A DNA stretch of 45,712 bases from WAPX01 sp964622075 (lineage in GTDB: Archaea; Halobacteriota; Archaeoglobi; Archaeoglobales; Archaeoglobaceae), in assembly GCA_964622075.1 (NCBI GenBank), contig CAZUMR010000078.1, positions 1 to 45,712 on the forward strand, read 5' to 3'. The notes below the pieces were generated by a model, which searched no databases, was not told the origin of the DNA, and was given only the letters and a program-made list of their open reading frames with translations. Both the position numbers and the translations under genes were made by a program. Shown here in pieces: positions 7,856 through 16,147 of this stretch; the stretch's first letter is position 1, and each line of letters starts with the position of its first letter.

Positions 7856-9049
7856 TCAATCTTCAAATATCCTCTTTATCAGCCAGTCTGAGTCGAACTT
7901 TACCAGATCGTCGTAACCCTGACCGACTCCAACGAACAGAACAGGCTTCCCTGTGACGTAGCTCACGGATATTGCCGTTCCACCTTTCGGATCAGCATCA
8001 AGCTTCGTGAGAATTGACCCGTCTATTCCAACGGCCTCATGGAACATTCTCGCTCTCTCAACTGCATCATTACCAGCTATACTCTCATCCACGAATATCG
8101 TCATATCCGGCTCGGTAACCCTCTTTATCTTTTCAAGCTGGTCTATCAGGTTTTTCTTTGTGTGCATTCTTCCAGCAGTGTCTGCAAGAACGACATCAAT
8201 TCCCTTGCTCTCCGCATGAACTATTGCGTCGTAAATTACTGCTGCGGGATCAGCTCCTGCTTTGTGCTTTATCAGCCTGACACCAAGCCTTTTTGCATGC
8301 TCCTCAAGCTGTTCTATTGCCCCAGCTCTGAAGGTATCCCCAGCAGCAAGAACGACAGAATAACCCCTGTCCATCAGCCTCTTGGCAAGTTTGGCTATTG
8401 TCGTGGTCTTGCCGGTTCCATTAACTCCAACGAATATTATATTTACAGGCTTCCTCTCAGCTACAAGCCTGTCAAGATATTCATCAAAATCAAATTTATT
8501 CCTGTCAAGAATTTCTTTTATAATTGCTTTAAGCTCATCTATAACTATATCTGCAAGCTTTTCACCTATTTTCTTCCTTCTGCCAACGAGTCTCTCCCTG
8601 AGCATTCTGGATATTTCCTCAACAACTTCAAAGGCAACATCACTCTCAAGAAGAATCATCTCGAGCTCAGGCAAAATATCGTCAAGCTTCTTTTCATCAA
8701 TAATTATCTCTCTCTTGAGAATGAGAGTGGATACCTTCTCCTTAAAACCGATTTTACCTTTTATTTTTGAGGCCAGCTTTCCTTTTTCTGGTTTCTCAGC
8801 TTTTGCCTCCTTCTCTTCTACCTCCGCCTTCTTTACCTCTACCTTTGCCACCTTTGCCTCTTCTACTTCAGCTTTCCTCCTCTCAGCTACTTTCTCGGCT
8901 ACTTCAGCCTTAGCAACACCAACTGCACTCTCCTCTACCTTCTCAACCTTTTCAACCTTCGCTACTCTCTCCTCTTTCTCCTCTTTTTTCTCTATTTCCT
9001 CGATCTTCTTCTTAAACGACTTTAATTTCTCCTTTAAAAACTTGAACAT
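7856..9049 (-). CDS. ftsY: Signal recognition particle receptor FtsY
   Basis: FtsY docks SRP-ribosome complexes at the membrane and pairs with SRP54 through its GTPase. The 397 residues begin with a basic helix (MFKFLKEKLKSFKKKIEEIE), then a low-complexity Lys/Glu/Val/Ala region to about residue 95, then the NG domain: P-loop GVNGTGKT (208-215), AAGDTFRAGA (about 235-244), DTAGR (290-294), TKLD (348-351) and GVGQGYDDL near the end. The charged N-terminal segment is typical membrane-contact material. It begins one base after the prefoldin stop, the classic archaeal LX-pfdA-ftsY order. Confidence 0.97.
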   Translation of the reverse strand: MFKFLKEKLKSFKKKIEEIEKKEEKEERVAKVEKVEKVEESAVGVAKAEVAEKVAERRKAEVEEAKVAKVEVKKAEVEEKEAKAEKPEKGKLASKIKGKIGFKEKVSTLILKREIIIDEKKLDDILPELEMILLESDVAFEVVEEISRMLRERLVGRRKKIGEKLADIVIDELKAIIKEILDRNKFDFDEYLDRLVAERKPVNIIFVGVNGTGKTTTIAKLAKRLMDRGYSVVLAAGDTFRAGAIEQLEEHAKRLGVRLIKHKAGADPAAVIYDAIVHAESKGIDVVLADTAGRMHTKKNLIDQLEKIKRVTEPDMTIFVDESIAGNDAVERARMFHEAVGIDGSILTKLDADPKGGTAISVSYVTGKPVLFVGVGQGYDDLVKFDSDWLIKRIFED

Positions 9050-9050
9050 G

Positions 9051-9548
9051 TTAGCTCCTCGTGAGTTCAGCTATTTCCGCCTGAATCCTCTCAGCCTGAG
9101 CAGCAATCTGTTCGAGTACCTCTCCAAGCTTTTTGACGTTCTCCTCAATCTTCTCCTTCTTCTTTTTGAGGGATTCTATTGCCTCTCCAACCTCCTTTTC
9201 CACGATTACTCCTGCTCCAACATCGACAAGCATCTTTTTCGAGTCCTTCACATCAACGTAAGCAAAAACCCCTCCTCCAAGGTTCATCAAAGCCTCAACA
9301 CTTCCATCGAGAGAGTTGAAGTACTCAAGACTCTCTATGGTTTTCTCAAGCTCTGTTCCCACAAGCTCAAGCTCCACGATTTTCCTCTGCAAAGCTTCAC
9401 TCTCATTCTGCAGCTGCTGGAGAACAAGGAGTTTTTCCCTTACCTTGGCCTGTACCTGTGCTTTATCCATTTCTACTTTATCTCCTTCTCCGCCAGACGA
9501 TTCCTGAGCGGCTACTTCCTGAGAAATTTTCTGTTCTCTTTCATCCAT
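9051..9548 (-). CDS. pfdA: Prefoldin alpha subunit
   Basis: Prefoldin alpha forms, with beta subunits, a jellyfish-shaped chaperone that holds unfolded chains. At 165 residues it has the expected two long helices (about 27-75 and 125-165, heptad-like) around a beta-rich centre with LGGGVFAYVDVKDSKKMLVD and GAGVIVEK, a characteristic family stretch. A GGGGGAGGAC site lies just before the ATG, supporting the full-length start even though the first 26 residues are a polar extension; MDKAQVQ would be the core start. It lies between LX and ftsY with gaps of 15 and 1 bases. Confidence 0.93.
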   Translation of the reverse strand: MDEREQKISQEVAAQESSGGEGDKVEMDKAQVQAKVREKLLVLQQLQNESEALQRKIVELELVGTELEKTIESLEYFNSLDGSVEALMNLGGGVFAYVDVKDSKKMLVDVGAGVIVEKEVGEAIESLKKKKEKIEENVKKLGEVLEQIAAQAERIQAEIAELTRS

Positions 9549-9563
9549 AATGTCCTCCCCCTG

Positions 9564-9752
9564 TCACGTGTTTTCCACGTCCTCTATCTTCCTTACTTCT
9601 TCAATTTTTATCAGGTTTCTCTTTACCTTGTGATTGCTCCCGAGAATTGAGTACGTTTTCTCAATGGCAAACCTCTCGTTGTGTGCGCTGACTACTTTGG
9701 TGAACTTTCTCCACTCCTTTCCAATCCTGAAAAACCCTCTTACCTCGTACAT
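9564..9752 (-). CDS. rplX: 50S ribosomal protein L18Ae (LX)
   Basis: A 62-residue archaeal ribosomal protein of the L20a/L18Ae/LX family. The N terminus MYEVRGFFRIGKEWRKFTK and the centre NERFAIEKTYSILGSNHKVKR match the family, as does the small basic character. A GGGGG-containing site precedes the ATG, and a TATA-like stretch at about 9805-9815 could drive an LX-pfdA-ftsY unit separately from the aIF6 gene. Confidence 0.93.
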   Translation of the reverse strand: MYEVRGFFRIGKEWRKFTKVVSAHNERFAIEKTYSILGSNHKVKRNLIKIEEVRKIEDVENT

Positions 9753-9822
9753 TTCTCAACCCCCACTCAGTTTTACAAAGGAGCTGACAAGACTTGCTAT
9801 CTCAATTATAAAAATGTAACCG

Positions 9823-10485
9823 CTACCACTCCACAAAACCAAGGGCCTGTTCCAGCACACCAAGCTCAAAACCCGTGGTGTCATCTCCAACAATGTAGCC
9901 CCTTGAGTTGGCAATCACACCTGCTCCAACCATGTCTTGCCCGAAGTTAACCGTCCCTTTTTCAGTTTCTATTTTCAGGATTTTCTCCACCTTCCTAACT
10001 TCCCAGTCATTTGCATTTGGATGAAGCAAGCCACCCCTGTTTGTAACGGCAGCTGCCATTCCAACAGTCTTTATACCACCAACTGTTCCTCTTGCAACCT
10101 CCACATCAAGTCTTTTTTCTACAGCCCTCTCAATCTCCATGTCAGCTTCCGGATGGATTATTGCTCCTCTATCATTCACGCAAATCACATTCCCGAGGCA
10201 GGTCATGTCAGTATCCACAACGTAAACATCCGCAACTTTTCTCATAATCTCAAGTTCTCTTGAAGTCACATGCTTGCAGACAAGAATTCCGTTCGAGTTT
10301 GCAGCGAGCATTGCTCCAACGAGCTCACTTCCAGCAACTGTTGTCGCAACCACATCAACGTCAAGCTCATCCCTGATAGCCTCAAGAATCGATTCGTCTT
10401 TAACACCAACCACTGCAAACTCCTCAGCTGCCCTTGCGTAAAGTCCGACCATCGGGTTACCTCTAACAGACAGCTGAATGCCCAT
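9823..10485 (-). CDS. eif6: Translation initiation factor aIF6
   Basis: aIF6 binds the large ribosomal subunit and blocks premature joining with the small subunit. The 220-residue length is usual. The internal pseudo-repeats of the pentein-like fold are visible: GNPMVGLYARAAEEFAVVG, ANSNGILVCKHVTSRE, VNDRGAIIHPEADMEIE, VTNRGGLLHPNANDWEV and ANSRGYIVGDDTTGFELG. The gene stands in the conserved L39e-L31e-aIF6-LX order, 42 bases downstream of L31e. Confidence 0.97.
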   Translation of the reverse strand: MGIQLSVRGNPMVGLYARAAEEFAVVGVKDESILEAIRDELDVDVVATTVAGSELVGAMLAANSNGILVCKHVTSRELEIMRKVADVYVVDTDMTCLGNVICVNDRGAIIHPEADMEIERAVEKRLDVEVARGTVGGIKTVGMAAAVTNRGGLLHPNANDWEVRKVEKILKIETEKGTVNFGQDMVGAGVIANSRGYIVGDDTTGFELGVLEQALGFVEW

Positions 10486-10527
10486 GCAGACACCTGTAAA
10501 CTCTAAAAAGCAGGAAATAAAAAAGAG

Positions 10528-10794
10528 TTATGCAAGCTCCGCTTCTACAACGCCGTCGTCAAATTTAACGGCTCTGACCCTTATTCTTGAAGGTGGCTTC
10601 TGTGCACCTCTCTCCCATATCTTCTCGTTTATACTTGCGTCAATTCTGACCTTGTCCTCATCAGTCTTCATGTGCTTTGCAAGGAACTTCCTGACGTACT
10701 TTACGGCCTTCTTGGACCTGAGCCACCTTGGATACCTCTTCATCTTGTGCTTGAGTCTGAGAGTGTATATCCTCTCCACCACAATATCCGCCAT
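10528..10794 (-). CDS. rpl31e: 50S ribosomal protein L31e
   Basis: An 88-residue basic ribosomal protein. ERIYTLRLKHKMKRYPRWLR, KKAVKYVRKFLAKHMK and DASINEKIWERGAQKPPSRI are the diagnostic blocks. A G-rich site (GGGGGGTAG) precedes the ATG. It starts 13 bases after L39e ends and is co-transcribed with it. Confidence 0.97.
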   Translation of the reverse strand: MADIVVERIYTLRLKHKMKRYPRWLRSKKAVKYVRKFLAKHMKTDEDKVRIDASINEKIWERGAQKPPSRIRVRAVKFDDGVVEAELA

Positions 10795-10807
10795 AAACTA
10801 CCCCCCG

Positions 10808-10960
10808 TCAGACTTTGAGCTTCTTACTCCTCCAGTTCCTCCTCTTGGGACTTCCATAAACTCTCCTGTTCGTTTTAAGAGTTACCCAGACAGGGCATCT
10901 CCTGTTCTGTTTGTAAAACTTTGCCAGCCTCTTTTTAACGCCAACAGTCTTCTTCCCCAT
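10808..10960 (-). CDS. rpl39e: 50S ribosomal protein L39e
   Basis: A 50-residue protein found by translating the complement between PDCD5 and L31e: it begins MGKKTVGVKKRLAKFYKQN, continues with RRCPVWVTLKTNRRVY and ends NWRSKKLKV. L39e lines the peptide exit tunnel. Length, extreme basicity and the WVxxKTxRR core match the family, and an AGGTG site precedes the ATG. It is tightly spaced between its neighbours (11 and 13 bases). Confidence 0.97.
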   Translation of the reverse strand: MGKKTVGVKKRLAKFYKQNRRCPVWVTLKTNRRVYGSPKRRNWRSKKLKV

Positions 10961-10971
10961 TTCGGGACACC

Positions 10972-11310
10972 TCACTTCCTAATTATTCTGGGCTCCCTCT
11001 TCTTGGGCATCGCCCTTCTCAAAATTTCCTTGAGCATCTCATCCGTAATTTTGGTCGTGATTCTCCCGGATTGTGCAAGGAGAACGAGCTGATTTTCCAC
11101 CGATTCGGCAACATCCGGATAAGCAAGCTTTACTCTTGCAAGCCTCTCTCTTGCCTCAGGTTCAAGAATTGCCCTCAGAATTGCCTTTTTCTGAGCCTCA
11201 AGCTGTCTCTGCATTTCCTGCTGTCTCTGGAGCTCCTCAAGCTCCTTCTCCCTCTGAGCCTGAAGTTCCATCAGCTTTCTTCTTCTGATTTCCTCAAGTT
11301 CGTCTTCCAT
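10972..11310 (-). CDS. PDCD5-family DNA-binding protein
   Basis: A 112-residue protein of the PDCD5 (TFAR19) family, small helical proteins reported to bind DNA; the cellular role in archaea is not settled. It begins MEDELEEIRRRKLMELQAQR, has a Gln/Glu-rich helix to about residue 50, then the conserved core AILEPEARERLARVKLAYPD and a basic tail KKREPRIIRK. An upstream in-frame start would add 20 residues, but a TATTATATC box at about 11331-11340 places transcription near 11310, so the shorter form is preferred. It heads the L39e-L31e-aIF6 unit. Confidence 0.93.
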   Translation of the reverse strand: MEDELEEIRRRKLMELQAQREKELEELQRQQEMQRQLEAQKKAILRAILEPEARERLARVKLAYPDVAESVENQLVLLAQSGRITTKITDEMLKEILRRAMPKKREPRIIRK

Positions 11311-11391
11311 GCTGGACACTCTCTTTCTATCGATATAATATTTATTGCCCTGTGTTCTGATTGCAAACAATCGGATTTTGGTACTCGAATT

Positions 11392-11841
11392 TCAGTACTT
11401 TGCAAGGGCAGGAATCTGCTCGACGAGTTCCTTCTTTATCTCTCCGGCAATCCTGTCAAGCAGCGCCCTTCCTTCAGGCGTAACAACCCTGCCTTCACTC
11501 GTCTTCTTTACGAGCCCTGCAGCCTCAAGCTGCTGGAGAGCTTTCCTTATTATAGATCCGCTACCCTTTCTGAACTTCTCAGGCTTGACACCCCTGTTTT
11601 TCCTCCCGCCGTATGCCGTTCTGAGTCTTTCGATTCCAACGGGCTGGTTTATGTAAACCTTCCTGAGTATTGCTGCCGCTCTTATGTACCACCAGTCGTC
11701 CTGCTCCGGAGAGCGCTCCTTGTGAACTCCAGTTTTTACGTATATCGCCCACTCCGGTGGTTTGATTTCTTCCATCTCTTTCAGCTTTTCAGCAACCCTC
11801 TGAATCAGCATGTCCGGGGGGACATCATACACTGTCGCCAA
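11392..11841 (-). CDS. rps19e: 30S ribosomal protein S19e
   Basis: A 149-residue S19e, a small-subunit protein of archaea and eukaryotes. WWYIRAAAILRKVYINQPVG, AYGGRKNRGVKPEKFRKGSG and IIRKALQQLEAAGLVKK are family landmarks. The start is chosen at a TTG (11839-11841): a GAGGTGAT site lies just upstream, and this gives the usual N terminus M-ATVYDVPPD. A GTG nine bases earlier lies inside the ribosome site. The site itself overlaps the end of the yhbY-like gene, suggesting coupled translation. Confidence 0.95.
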   Translation of the reverse strand: MATVYDVPPDMLIQRVAEKLKEMEEIKPPEWAIYVKTGVHKERSPEQDDWWYIRAAAILRKVYINQPVGIERLRTAYGGRKNRGVKPEKFRKGSGSIIRKALQQLEAAGLVKKTSEGRVVTPEGRALLDRIAGEIKKELVEQIPALAKY

Positions 11842-11846
11842 CCTGA

Positions 11847-12119
11847 TCACCTCTTTAACGTTAACACGAAACCTCTCAGGTCAACAAGCTCACCTTTAAC
11901 CCTGCTCTCAATCATTCTGGCGAGCTCTTTTCTATCAGCATCACCTCTAAAGCTGCGAAGCATTTTAACCTTAACCACACCGCGCTTCTCAAGCTGCAGG
12001 TTAATCTCGTTTATTAAGCTTTCCGTAAGACCTTTCTTGCCAACGTTAACCGTCACGATCTTTATATCCCTCTTTTTCCTGCCCGATTTTTTAACACCCT
12101 GAGATGCTGAACCAGACAT
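11847..12119 (-). CDS. YhbY/CRM-domain RNA-binding protein
   Basis: A 90-residue protein of the CRS1-YhbY family, which binds RNA and is often linked to ribosome assembly. The hallmark VTVNVGKKGLTESLINEI contains the GxxG-like loop, followed by KRGVVKVKMLRSF and a C-terminal GFVLTLKR strand. An upstream ATG would add seven residues, but the AGTTATTAAC box at 12142-12151 places the transcript start close to 12119. It is first in the transcription unit with S19e. Confidence 0.85.
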   Translation of the reverse strand: MSGSASQGVKKSGRKKRDIKIVTVNVGKKGLTESLINEINLQLEKRGVVKVKMLRSFRGDADRKELARMIESRVKGELVDLRGFVLTLKR

Positions 12120-12171
12120 AATCAGTCGAAATGAGTGCATGTTAATAACTTTTTGCGGTACACATTTGCAG

Positions 12172-12200
12172 GGTTGCAGTGTTACAGGTTACAGGTTTCA
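12172..12200 (+). repeat. Four tandem GGTTRCA-like heptads upstream of mpgS
   Basis: GGTTGCA (12172-12178), GTGTTACA (12179-12186), GGTTACA (12187-12193) and GGTTTCA (12194-12200) lie head to tail about 30 bases before the mpgS TATA box, in the divergent promoter region shared with the yhbY-like gene. The position suits an activator or regulator site. Confidence 0.5.
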
Positions 12201-12230
12201 AAACCGGACTGCGAAATTATTTCAGAAAAC

Positions 12231-12240
12231 CTTTATATTC
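12231..12240 (+). promoter_or_regulatory. TATA box of mpgS
   Basis: CTTTATATTC lies 26 or so bases before the mpgS ATG, so the transcript probably starts at or next to the start codon. No ribosome-binding site is visible. Confidence 0.55.
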
Positions 12241-12261
12241 TCCTTTAATTAAATTAGTTCA

Positions 12262-13440
12262 ATGCTGCTCGAATTGCCGAAACACGCAGAGATATTTGGA
12301 TGCGTCAAGATCCACGAAATTCAGAAAGTTTTGAAGTTCGAATCGAAACCGTTTGAGAGTCCTCTGTTAAAGGGCATTTCCAAAGAAGAAATGGACGATG
12401 TGCTGAACAGAATGGTTGTTATAATACCCGTAAAGGATGAGAAACTCCATCTCCTTGATGGTGTTCTCAGAAGTGTTCCCATAGGATGTGACATAATCGT
12501 TGTTTCAAACAGCCAGAGAGGAGAGAACGATATATTCAGAATGGAAAAGGACATAATTTCAAACTTTCATCGAGTTACGGGGCATCCAGTAACGATAATT
12601 CACCAGAAAGATCCGGGACTGGGAATTGCCTTTAAAGAGGCAGGATACAGGGCAATTCTCGACGATACCGGATTTGTCAGAAATGGAAAGGCTGAGGGAA
12701 TGGTCGTTGGTCTTGCTCTCGCCAAAAATACGGGGAGAGATTACGTCTGTTTCGTTGACGCTGACAATTACATACCATGCTCAGTGAACGAATACATAAG
12801 ACTGTACGCTGCCGGTTTCATAATATCCCAGACCCCTTATTCGATGGTCAGGCTCCACTGGCGTTACAAGCCCAAGGTAATGGAAGACAGACTGTACTTC
12901 AAGAAGTGGGGCAGGGTGAGTGAAATCACCAACAGATTCCTGAACCTGCTGATATCAATACACACCGGATTTGAAACAAACATAATAAAGACGGGGAACG
13001 CTGGAGAGCATGCGATGACAATGAAACTTGCAGAAATAATGGCACACTCCACAGGATATTCTGTAGAGCCATACCAGCTCGTTTACCTGCTTGAAGAGTT
13101 CTGGAAAGGTGAAACAGAGTTCAAGGAGGCAATGAATTCCGGAATAGAGGTATATCAGATAGAGACGCTGAATCCGCACGTTCATGAAGATAAGGGAGAC
13201 GAGCACATAAGAGAAATGCTCCTCGGTTCTCTTTCAACAATATACTACAGCAAGCTTGCAAACGATACAATAAGAAAGGAGATAATGGAGGAGCTGAAGA
13301 AAAACGAGATGATAAAGAAGGAGAGAGAACTCAGGAAGAACAGGATTCTGCCACCAATAGCAAAGATGAACATAGAAAAGTTCGTGGAAGTTCTGCTCAA
13401 CCACTCGGAAACCCTTACCATGCTGAGCAGGGGAGAATGA
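12262..13440 (+). CDS. mpgS: Mannosyl-3-phosphoglycerate synthase
   Basis: A GT55 glycosyltransferase that joins GDP-mannose and 3-phosphoglycerate to form mannosyl-3-phosphoglycerate, the first step of mannosylglycerate (compatible solute) synthesis. At 392 residues it is of normal length. The nucleotide-sugar fold opens with MVVIIPVKDEKLHLLDGVL (about 51-69); RNGKAEGMVVGLA (140-152) and the metal-binding CFVDADNYIP (163-172) are family signatures, followed by HTGFETNIIKTGNAGEHAMT. Leaderless promoter. mpgP follows after 21 bases. Confidence 0.96.
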   Translation: MLLELPKHAEIFGCVKIHEIQKVLKFESKPFESPLLKGISKEEMDDVLNRMVVIIPVKDEKLHLLDGVLRSVPIGCDIIVVSNSQRGENDIFRMEKDIISNFHRVTGHPVTIIHQKDPGLGIAFKEAGYRAILDDTGFVRNGKAEGMVVGLALAKNTGRDYVCFVDADNYIPCSVNEYIRLYAAGFIISQTPYSMVRLHWRYKPKVMEDRLYFKKWGRVSEITNRFLNLLISIHTGFETNIIKTGNAGEHAMTMKLAEIMAHSTGYSVEPYQLVYLLEEFWKGETEFKEAMNSGIEVYQIETLNPHVHEDKGDEHIREMLLGSLSTIYYSKLANDTIRKEIMEELKKNEMIKKERELRKNRILPPIAKMNIEKFVEVLLNHSETLTMLSRGE

Positions 13441-13461
13441 TTTTAAAAATTATATTTAAAC

Positions 13462-14274
13462 ATGCAGCTAAAGCTTGTAATTACGGATCTTGATGGGACG
13501 CTTCTTGACGAGAATTACGACTGGAGGAGAGCTGAGAAGGAGCTCAGGGAGCTTAAAAAGAGAAACATACCTGTAATTTTTTGCTCCGGGAAAACGAGGG
13601 AGGAGCAGAGAGAGCTAAGAGAAGAGATGGGTATTAACGACCCCTACATAGTCGAGGACGGTTCAGCCATAGTCATCCCGGACGGGTTTGGAGATCTGAG
13701 TGATGTAGATCTGAATGATCTTGATAAGCTTGATAGTGTGGAGCTGAGAAGAGAAAAAGGAGAGACACTCATCGTTCTTGGAGAGAGCTACGATGAGATA
13801 GTGAGGTATCTGGACGAAGTTGAGAGAGATACAGGCTGCCTCAGGTATTACGCCAGAATGAGTGACAAGGAAGTATCCAGAGTTACCGGACTCAGCCTCG
13901 AAAGAGCAGGACTGGCCAGAAAAAGGGAGTTCAGTGAGACTCTTGTAGAGTGGTGTGAAGAAGCTTTAAAGAAAATCAGAGAGAGATTTAACGTTGAAAT
14001 TGGCGGGAGATTCGCCCACGTTTATGGAAAGGGAGCTGATAAGGGTAGAGCTGTTAAACTTCTGAGAAGACTGTACGAGAAACTTGGATATGACGTCTGG
14101 ATTCTTGGAATAGGCAACCACTATACCGATGTGCCAATGCTGAAAGCAGTAGATCAGCCCGCAATAGTAAAAAACCCGGACGGATGGATAGATGTTGACA
14201 TCCCCGGACTTTACAGGGCTGAAGGAATATCCACAGACGGCTGGAGAGAGGTAATAAGGAAGTTTATTCTCTGA
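13462..14274 (+). CDS. mpgP: Mannosyl-3-phosphoglycerate phosphatase
   Basis: A HAD-superfamily phosphatase (270 residues) that removes phosphate from mannosyl-3-phosphoglycerate to give mannosylglycerate. The catalytic motif ITDLDGTLLDE (6-16) holds both aspartates, IPVIFCSGKTREEQ is the second motif, YGKGADKGRAVKLL carries the lysine, and ILGIGNHYTDVPMLKAVDQP the acidic fourth motif. The family insertion around RVTGLSLERAGLARKREF is typical of MpgP. Operon with mpgS. Confidence 0.94.
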   Translation: MQLKLVITDLDGTLLDENYDWRRAEKELRELKKRNIPVIFCSGKTREEQRELREEMGINDPYIVEDGSAIVIPDGFGDLSDVDLNDLDKLDSVELRREKGETLIVLGESYDEIVRYLDEVERDTGCLRYYARMSDKEVSRVTGLSLERAGLARKREFSETLVEWCEEALKKIRERFNVEIGGRFAHVYGKGADKGRAVKLLRRLYEKLGYDVWILGIGNHYTDVPMLKAVDQPAIVKNPDGWIDVDIPGLYRAEGISTDGWREVIRKFIL

Positions 14275-14314
14275 TGTTTTAAAGCCAAAACAAAAATTTA
14301 AAAAATTTAAAAAA

Positions 14315-15883
14315 TCAGTGCTCAAGCACACCGAAGTAAACCGGTATTCCACCAACCTTGACCATCTGCTTGTATATGCCCTCTCCGAAGTTCTTGCCGT
14401 ACTTGTCTTCAAACATGTGTCTCCAGCCAACAAGCTCCTTGTTTGAGTCAAGCACATTCTGGAACTTTTCAAGCGTGTTCTTCGCAAGCTTCAGGTAGGT
14501 TTCGTTGCCCGTAAGCCTGTACATCTTTATATATAATCCGGACAGCCCTATGTATGAAAGCACGTAGTAGTTCCTGTGAGCTACCTCTCTGTTGGACATC
14601 CACGGGTTGTCTCTGAGGTATATCAGATCACTCTTGGCCTTCTCAAAGCTGTTCATGGTTGTGCTCTTGTTACCTCCAAGTTCGGAGTTTATAAGTCCGA
14701 TGTAGTAGTATGCGAGAGCTCTCTCGTAGTAAGAACCGGGAACTTCTGCTGGCACGTCCGGATTGTTTATGTGATCGGTCATAGCCTTGACATCATCCTG
14801 CAGCATTTTGAGACTCTTCTCTATGTACTTGTCTCCAAGCTGGGTGTTGTTGTGCTTTATGTAGTAGTCTCCAAGGTAGAAGTATATCAGAGCCTTGAGT
14901 CTTGCCGCCTCTCCATAGTAATCGGAACTCTGCCCGAACTTCGTAATTATCTCATTGCAGTACTCAAGAGACTTGTTCCACCAGTGCATCATCTTTGAGT
15001 AGTCGCCCTTCTCGTAGTACGGATAGCCAAGGTAGAAAGCAGATATTGCTGCGGGCATAAGCCCGAGATCGCTCTCCCATTCCTTGTGCTTGAGGAACTG
15101 CATGGACACCCAGTAAGCACCGCTCCAGTTACCGAGGTCTATAAGCGTCCAGATCAGGTGTTCGTAAGCTGTGTCTATTGGATACGTGTGGAATGCCTTC
15201 CAGTACCACTTTGCTGCAAGCTTTGGCTCTGCCATTGCAAGATACGTCCTCGCTATGTTTGTGTACAGAGCAGATAGGCCATACTTTCCAGAGTGCTTCA
15301 GAATCTGATCGGAGTAATTCAAAGCCATGAAGTCGTACTTCAGCACGACATTCTTTCTCATTGTGTAGTTGTCAGCATAGTCGTAGTAAATTGCACCAAG
15401 CTGCTGATAAGCGAGGCCTTTAAGCTCCGGAAACTCAGCAGCCTTCTTTGCGTAGTAAGTTGCGTTTTCAAAAGCCCACTGTGCCCAGTACATCCAGTTG
15501 GCCATCTTCTTATTGCCGTGCTTGAGATACCACGGAATTGCCTGTGTGAACTTTGTCTGGTTGGGGAACTTGTAGTAGTGGTGGAAGAAGCCGTCGTTAC
15601 CGTAAGCAACTGCAAGGTCGTAGTATGCAACACCAAGGTTCGGGTCGATTTTTATGGCATCATCCAGATAGTGCTTGGCTTTAAGGAAGTAGTTGAAAGC
15701 TGTCCTGTCTGCCGGTCCGTTGTTGGCAAAAGCGTCAAGCTCCTTCTGTATGTACTGGTTTGCAATGTCAACATCCTTTGTAGCCTGATTTGCTTTTTGC
15801 ATCGTTGTGTATCCGTAAATACCCAGAACCACGGCAATTATCAGCAATACAACTCCCAGTCCGGCAAGAGTTTTTGATGACAT
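14315..15883 (-). CDS. Membrane-anchored TPR-repeat protein, function unknown
   Basis: A 522-residue protein with an N-terminal hydrophobic helix (about 5-27, LAGLGVVLLIIAVVLGIYGY) and a long body outside the membrane made of helical hairpins with TPR spacing, for example YFLKAKHYLDDAIKIDPNLG, LGVAYYDLAVAYGND, YTNIARTYLAMAEPKLAAKW and YYIGLINSELGG. Tyr, Trp, Asn and His are very common, which fits an exported protein. TPR proteins bring other proteins together; no catalytic motif is seen. A GGGGAGGTAG site precedes the ATG. It is convergent with mpgP and divergent from pgk. I do not recognise a specific family. Confidence 0.75.
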   Translation of the reverse strand: MSSKTLAGLGVVLLIIAVVLGIYGYTTMQKANQATKDVDIANQYIQKELDAFANNGPADRTAFNYFLKAKHYLDDAIKIDPNLGVAYYDLAVAYGNDGFFHHYYKFPNQTKFTQAIPWYLKHGNKKMANWMYWAQWAFENATYYAKKAAEFPELKGLAYQQLGAIYYDYADNYTMRKNVVLKYDFMALNYSDQILKHSGKYGLSALYTNIARTYLAMAEPKLAAKWYWKAFHTYPIDTAYEHLIWTLIDLGNWSGAYWVSMQFLKHKEWESDLGLMPAAISAFYLGYPYYEKGDYSKMMHWWNKSLEYCNEIITKFGQSSDYYGEAARLKALIYFYLGDYYIKHNNTQLGDKYIEKSLKMLQDDVKAMTDHINNPDVPAEVPGSYYERALAYYYIGLINSELGGNKSTTMNSFEKAKSDLIYLRDNPWMSNREVAHRNYYVLSYIGLSGLYIKMYRLTGNETYLKLAKNTLEKFQNVLDSNKELVGWRHMFEDKYGKNFGEGIYKQMVKVGGIPVYFGVLEH

Positions 15884-15976
15884 GTTTTACTACCTCCCCA
15901 GAATTTTAATACAATATACACCCGAACACCCATCCAATTATCACGTTTTAAAAATTTTTTCATTATTTTTCTATTG

Positions 15977-16147
15977 TGGCGGTCGAAAAAGCTAAAAGAA
16001 GTTCTTACTGAGTTCGACGATTTCAGAACTCCTTTATACTCGCCCTTAAGAACTGCTGAAAAAGACAGTAAAGTTGGCCTAAAAGGCAAACGTTTAATAA
16101 TTAGCTATTCAAAAACGTGCGATGATAGAGGGTTTGCCGACTCTTGA
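15977..16147 (+). pseudogene. Short open frame before pgk, possible remnant of a lost gene
   Basis: Reading from 15977 gives 56 codons without ATG that look protein-like: WRSKKLKEVLTEFDDFRTPL, later EKDSKVGLKGKRLIISYSK, ending at a TGA inside pgk (16145-16147). The pattern GKRLIISYS...DDR is reminiscent of IS4/IS1634-type transposase segments, but only loosely. The pgk TATA box lies inside it. It could equally be chance in an AT-rich leader. Confidence 0.25.

Noticed and set aside
8382..9650. A 422-codon plus-strand open frame opposite ftsY and pfdA
   Set aside because: It is the Ser/Phe-rich mirror image of Glu/Lys-rich genes on the other strand; the minus-strand proteins are clear FtsY and prefoldin.
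11071..12102. A 343-codon plus-strand open frame across the S19e/YhbY genes
   Set aside because: No family resemblance and low-complexity Ser/Leu composition; three real ribosomal-type genes lie opposite.
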